From Botryotinia globosa (lineage: Eukaryota > Ascomycota > Leotiomycetes > Helotiales > Sclerotiniaceae), in assembly GCA_014898425.1 (NCBI GenBank), contig RCSZ01000002.1:1116001-1180000 (forward strand): a stretch of DNA of 64,000 nucleotides. The letters are read 5' to 3'. Numbering within the stretch: the stretch's first letter is position 1; each line of letters begins with the position of its first letter. Under the pieces are notes generated by a model, which had not been told where the DNA came from, made no database searches, and worked only from the letters and a program-made list of their open reading frames with translations. Positions 60,499 to 64,000 of this stretch are shown in pieces. Both the position numbers and the translations under genes were made by a program.

Positions 60499-61010
60499 TT
60501 CCGGTCATTATAAGTTATTAGCGCCAACTGAAGAGAGTGATTAATCCGAGGCAATGAAGTGTCATAGAATGCTAGTCGGCCAGTTGACTGAATTGAAGAG
60601 TCGCCTAAGTTGTGTCAGTCGCACTTGCTTCGTTCTTCATCCAGGCCTCAAAGACAAGCTATGATGAGGACGAAAGAAGGACCTGGGACTGCGCACCATA
60701 TCTTTTATTATCAAAATCATTGTTAATTGGTCTTAAGAATGGTCGTGTTCCACAATCCAAGCATGCTCTTCAATATCTATACGCGAATCTCTTTGGCAGC
60801 TGTACCATTTGCTTCAATATATGTACTCTTGTATTTGATATGAACTCCATTCCATATCTCGAAGTGAATGTTAACTAAGTTATATGCTACACTCGTACAA
60901 ATAACTTGGCCGCCAACCATCATCAACGAACCTGCTAGTACCTACCTAGAGGCCATGTCAATCATTTCATCATACAACTCGATTCAATCTAATCCAAGAC
61001 AATTCCAACT
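60499..61010. other. Spacer with a possible further P450 scrap
   Basis: Contains the doubtful fragment at 60612-60878. Otherwise nothing. Confidence 0.35.
60612..60878 (+). pseudogene. Possible P450 I-helix fragment
   Basis: An 88-codon frame includes HALQYLYANLFGSCTICF followed by NICTLVFDMNSIPYLE. Its spacing resembles the I-helix and following segment of CYP68/CYP503-like P450s, where a FDL..PEYIEPL pattern is usual. The match is loose: there is no start, no ExxR and no heme loop. It might equally be chance. Confidence 0.22.
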
Positions 61011-62457
61011 TCACTCCCCAACCTCCACCTCCACAAGCCCTTCTGAAACTCCATCCGGCGCCAGATAGAACCCCAAAACTTTCAACCCCGATCAAGAAAG
61101 CACATCCACAAAACACACAATCTCGCGTTCTCTCCACCGCTCCCAAAAGCGTCATCATATTGAAATCCTGCGTCACTGCCCACACCGATGCTCCCGATCT
61201 CGGAATCATCTGTTCATGTATAAGGAGCTTGGAGTAACCCGGCTCCATAGCTTTGCGCAGTTGAGTGAGAATAACCACACATTTGTCGTCGGGAAAATCA
61301 TGAAGAACCTGACGGATATAATATGCTCGAGCTCCTATTTTACAAACACTTAGTAGATGTCGATACGAACTCCGATTTTGGGGCTGAAATCAAGAAATTT
61401 ACCTTTAACAGGCTGTTCAGTAAAAAATATCATGAACCAAATACTCAATCCTCTCATTCCTACCCGCACCACTGACGATATGATGCAAATCCTGCACCAC
61501 AAACTGGCCTTCCAGCTCCGGGAACGCAGATCTCGGCGCGAAAGTCTTTTGCCCATATCCGCCTCCCACATCCACCCACAAAGCCGCGATCGAACTATCG
61601 CCCTCAGCCAGAAACCGACCCATTGGGAAGAGATCCTGTACCAACGAGGTTCTCTTCGCCCAGGTACTCATCAGCGTTGCAAATGCTCGCGCAGTATCAG
61701 ATTTCTCTCCAAGAATCCCAAATAAATCTTTACTTTGACAATGAAAAGCAGTCTGCACCGCAGTCTGCACCGCAGTCTTCTGCGGATCCGTTGGGTTCTT
61801 ATACTTTGCATCCACGAGAAATCTAGGTAAGGCCAAGTACGCTGGACCCAGAAAATCGGCACTGCGAAAATTAGCTTTTGCGTCTAGTAGAGGTGCGTAG
61901 TGCTCAGAATCACCAAGTCACGACTTCCTTCGTGAAGGTCGAGTCTGCAAATAACGCATAGGAAGAAGACAGCGTATAGTACTGTCAATTCTCTTTAACT
62001 GCGCCAAAAGAAGCTAAACTGCGGAGTAGACGTGCTTTCAAGTCTCCATGTTAGTTTAAAACACAAATACAACCATCACGGTAGATCTTACCAAGCAAAA
62101 CAACATCTGCTTCAGTAACCTGTGCTAGCTCCTCCAAAGTTTTTTCTCCGATGGATAAGAGATGAAATAGATCCAAATCCCACGCGATACGGATGCAAAC
62201 ACTTTCTCCGGGCTTGACATACCATGGATCTCAGCAAATGTTCGGAAACAATACCCATGTAGAGTATTTCACGAAATAAATATACCTGAGAAAGCAACAC
62301 TCGCAAGAGCATCAGCGGGAGTTTCTAAAACAAGCGATAAATCTCGAGCTGCAAGACGTAATTTTGTTTTCAGGACGTGGTTTTCCAGGAGTGAAGTGGG
62401 CGGATTAGATGCGAGGGTTTCGAGTGCGGAGAGGAGGCTCTCGGGGGATAGAGAAGT
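61011..62457 (-). pseudogene. Decayed SAM-dependent O-methyltransferase
   Basis: Minus-strand blocks read in the order of a fungal O-methyltransferase. A dimerisation region begins SLSPESLLSALETLA, then across two good introns DLDLFHLLSIGEKTLEELA and RLLRSLASFGAVKE. Next come FLGPAYLALPRFLVD, the SAM-binding VDVGGGYGQ (61549-61575), YYIRQVLHDFPDD and DFNMMTLLGAVERT, with the catalytic-helix region at the end. The enzyme would methylate a hydroxyl, as a tailoring step. Damage: no ATG lies in frame before the first block (a stop precedes it), TGA at 61985-61987, a frame change at about 61905-61920, an extra base in the six-A run at 61422-61427, and a frame change plus stop in the last 40 codons. 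Not functional as read. Confidence 0.82.
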
Positions 62458-63138
62458 CGTGGTGTGTGGAAATTATATTGAACAATTGAAAATAGTAGGA
62501 TGTGTAAAGTAGTGGAATAGGTATGGAATAATCAAATTTTATATGCAACTCAATGGGAATGGATATAGTGCAGCACAAGCAAACACACTGTTGGAAAACA
62601 GCCTAAGCGAATGATGAGATTACTTTCCCATGCATTTCGCTCTTTTAGAAGAACATTACTATGTTAAAAAGAGGCAGATACACGATACAGTACTGAACAA
62701 ACACTTTCCACGGAAACTCTATCCGAAAACTAGCCCAGCAGAGATCACAGGAAGCCACTAATAATGTATCCAAGCTGGTCCCAACAATCCACAAATCAAT
62801 TGTTGTGATTACCGACTCCTGAGACGTGCCGCGAAGAACATGTATGTCTCATCGAAATTATGTTTACCAAAGCAGATACCTGGCGACAATAGTAATAATA
62901 ATAATGATGTGAATTTTTATTTCCGTATGTTAGCTGGCTGATAAAAAGCTCAAGGCGCAATGCAGTGTAAAGGGTAAGATAGAGCAAGTATAAACAACGA
63001 ATAACCGGACTAAAGTTCCTACCCATTCACTTACAAGATAATCCATAGTAGATTCCTTTCCCTCTTCAAATATACTACCCCCTATATTTTTTTCCGACAA
63101 ACCCCGTTCAACGTCCCAGTCCCCACCCTCCCTCTCCC
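62458..63138. other. Spacer between the cluster relics and the YTH gene
   Basis: About 680 bases with no gene seen. A taataataata run lies at about 62890-62905. Confidence 0.4.
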
Positions 63139-64000
63139 CTATTCACCCCAACTTACTTCCTGACCCCACTCACCCTTTGCCACCTCCTCTCCACCCCCCA
63201 AGACCTCCTCCAACTCCCCATCCAAACACTCACACAGTTCCCTCCCACACCCTTCCTCAACCTCCTGTCCATCCTTCCCAATCAGCACGGGTAAATTCTC
63301 ATTCAATCCATTTCTCAAATGTCCTATCTTCCCAAACCTCACATTACAAATGACTAGCCATCGTACTCGAAATGCTCCGGCGCTCTCCCAATTAATCGAG
63401 TTTTGCCAGGAAGGGACTTTGATTGCGCCGGGGAGGGTTTCCATTCTCGCCTATTGGTTTACCATGATGAGTTTGGGGAATTTGGGAAGAAACACTGGAG
63501 AGGGAATACACACATAACCTTGAAAAGCTCGACTTTTATTGATTGAGAATATCAGAATAACGTTTTTGCAGGTCTCGAAGGCTTCCTTGAAGATCGGTCC
63601 ATTTTGTGCTTGGGTGGTCCATATACCCTTTTAGATATTAGCTGAATCAGTCTTGCTTGCTTGATTCTAGCCCACTTACATCTTCTATACATTTAATAAC
63701 ATTTTCATCGTTGAAGGATTTTACTATGAAATATCTTGTATCTGATAGCGTCAGTATGTGAATGACTCAACTCTCCTCAGGAATATTCTAAAACTATTGG
63801 CAGACACTCGTCACTCAACTTCACAGCAAACAAGACAGTGATTCTGATAGAATACTTTTTAACTAATTGCATGGGTATCAAGAAAACGCTACTAAAGCAA
63901 TCTCTATTGACTTGAAATATGATAAATAGAAGTGTCGGACAAGATGGGTGATTTTCACTGACCACCTTTACCGCCTCGATCAAAACCTCTTGAATCTTTG
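63139..64000 (-). CDS. YTH-domain RNA-binding protein (3' part; continues past the right edge)
   Basis: Minus-strand exons in view are the partial 64000-63963, then 63741-63680, 63627-63514 and 63450-63139, all joining in frame. An Arg/Gly-rich lead (SRGFDRGGKGDTR) runs into the YTH domain: YFIVKSFNDENVIKCIEDG, IWTTQAQNGPIFKEAF, NVILIFSINKSRAFQGYARM, NSINWESAGAFRVRWL and the basic GKDGQEVEEGCGRELCECL. The Trp of GIWTT and that of INWES lie where two walls of the m6A-binding cage stand in YTHDC1. The domain is closest in pattern to the YTHDC1 group, including its LIGKDGQE segment. The protein ends with a Glu/Gly-rich tail. It reads m6A or DSR-type RNA marks in relatives; the role here is inferred. 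The gene looks intact. Confidence 0.88.

Noticed and set aside
1..64000. tRNA, rRNA or complete transposon
   Set aside because: No cloverleaf-like A/B box pair, no rRNA segment, and no transposase or long terminal repeats were recognised by eye; a tRNAscan or repeat-library search would be decisive.

Overview
The window looks like chromosomal DNA of a filamentous ascomycete. Most genes carry short spliceosomal introns of about 50-220 bases with GT..AG ends and CTAAC/CTAAT-like branch sites. The gene families are those of Pezizomycotina, for example an orotidine decarboxylase with a long fungal insertion, fungal P450s and a SAT4-type membrane protein. Base composition is moderately AT-rich and the long intergenic spaces are full of minisatellites. 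A relative of Botrytis/Sclerotinia (Leotiomycetes) would fit, but that is inference from general character, not a computed placement.

Layout. The first 3 kb hold no intact gene, only a possible remnant of a regulator on the minus strand. A tiny multi-exon gene (3.05 kb), a conserved coiled-coil protein of unknown function (4.4-6.3 kb) and a von Willebrand A-domain protein (8.8-9.9 kb) follow. An SSA-type cytosolic Hsp70 (12.9-15.3 kb) has a three-unit heat-shock element upstream and an intron with internal duplication. From 15.3 to 22.6 kb there is a gene-free stretch with a long polypyrimidine tract, 9-bp minisatellites and an AT-rich island. Housekeeping genes then run to 45.3 kb: a WBP2-like PPxY protein, cytochrome bc1 hinge subunit QCR6, an SLC49-like MFS transporter, orotidine-5'-phosphate decarboxylase, an RraA-like aldolase, a small unknown protein, the tRNA thiolase NCS6 divergent from ribosomal protein eL8, a beta-carbonic anhydrase and an ornithine cyclodeaminase/mu-crystallin-like protein.

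The most notable part is 46.2-62.5 kb. It reads as a terpenoid gene cluster in the middle of decay. In order there are an aldo/keto reductase broken by one frameshift, two apparently intact convergent cytochromes P450, and a bifunctional CPS/KS-type diterpene synthase with at least five frame breaks, two stops and a changed class II DxDD motif. These are followed by a SAT4/Pth11-like membrane protein relic, a P450 with three nonsense codons but good splice sites, a possible further P450 scrap, and an O-methyltransferase with no start codon and several breaks. An intact YTH-domain gene (m6A reader type) begins immediately beyond and runs off the right edge.

If the inference of a cluster is right, the diterpene scaffold can no longer be made here, and the two intact P450s are either recently orphaned or serve another pathway. 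At cluster scale the genes would have acted in series: cyclisation of geranylgeranyl diphosphate, then P450 and reductase oxidations, then O-methylation.
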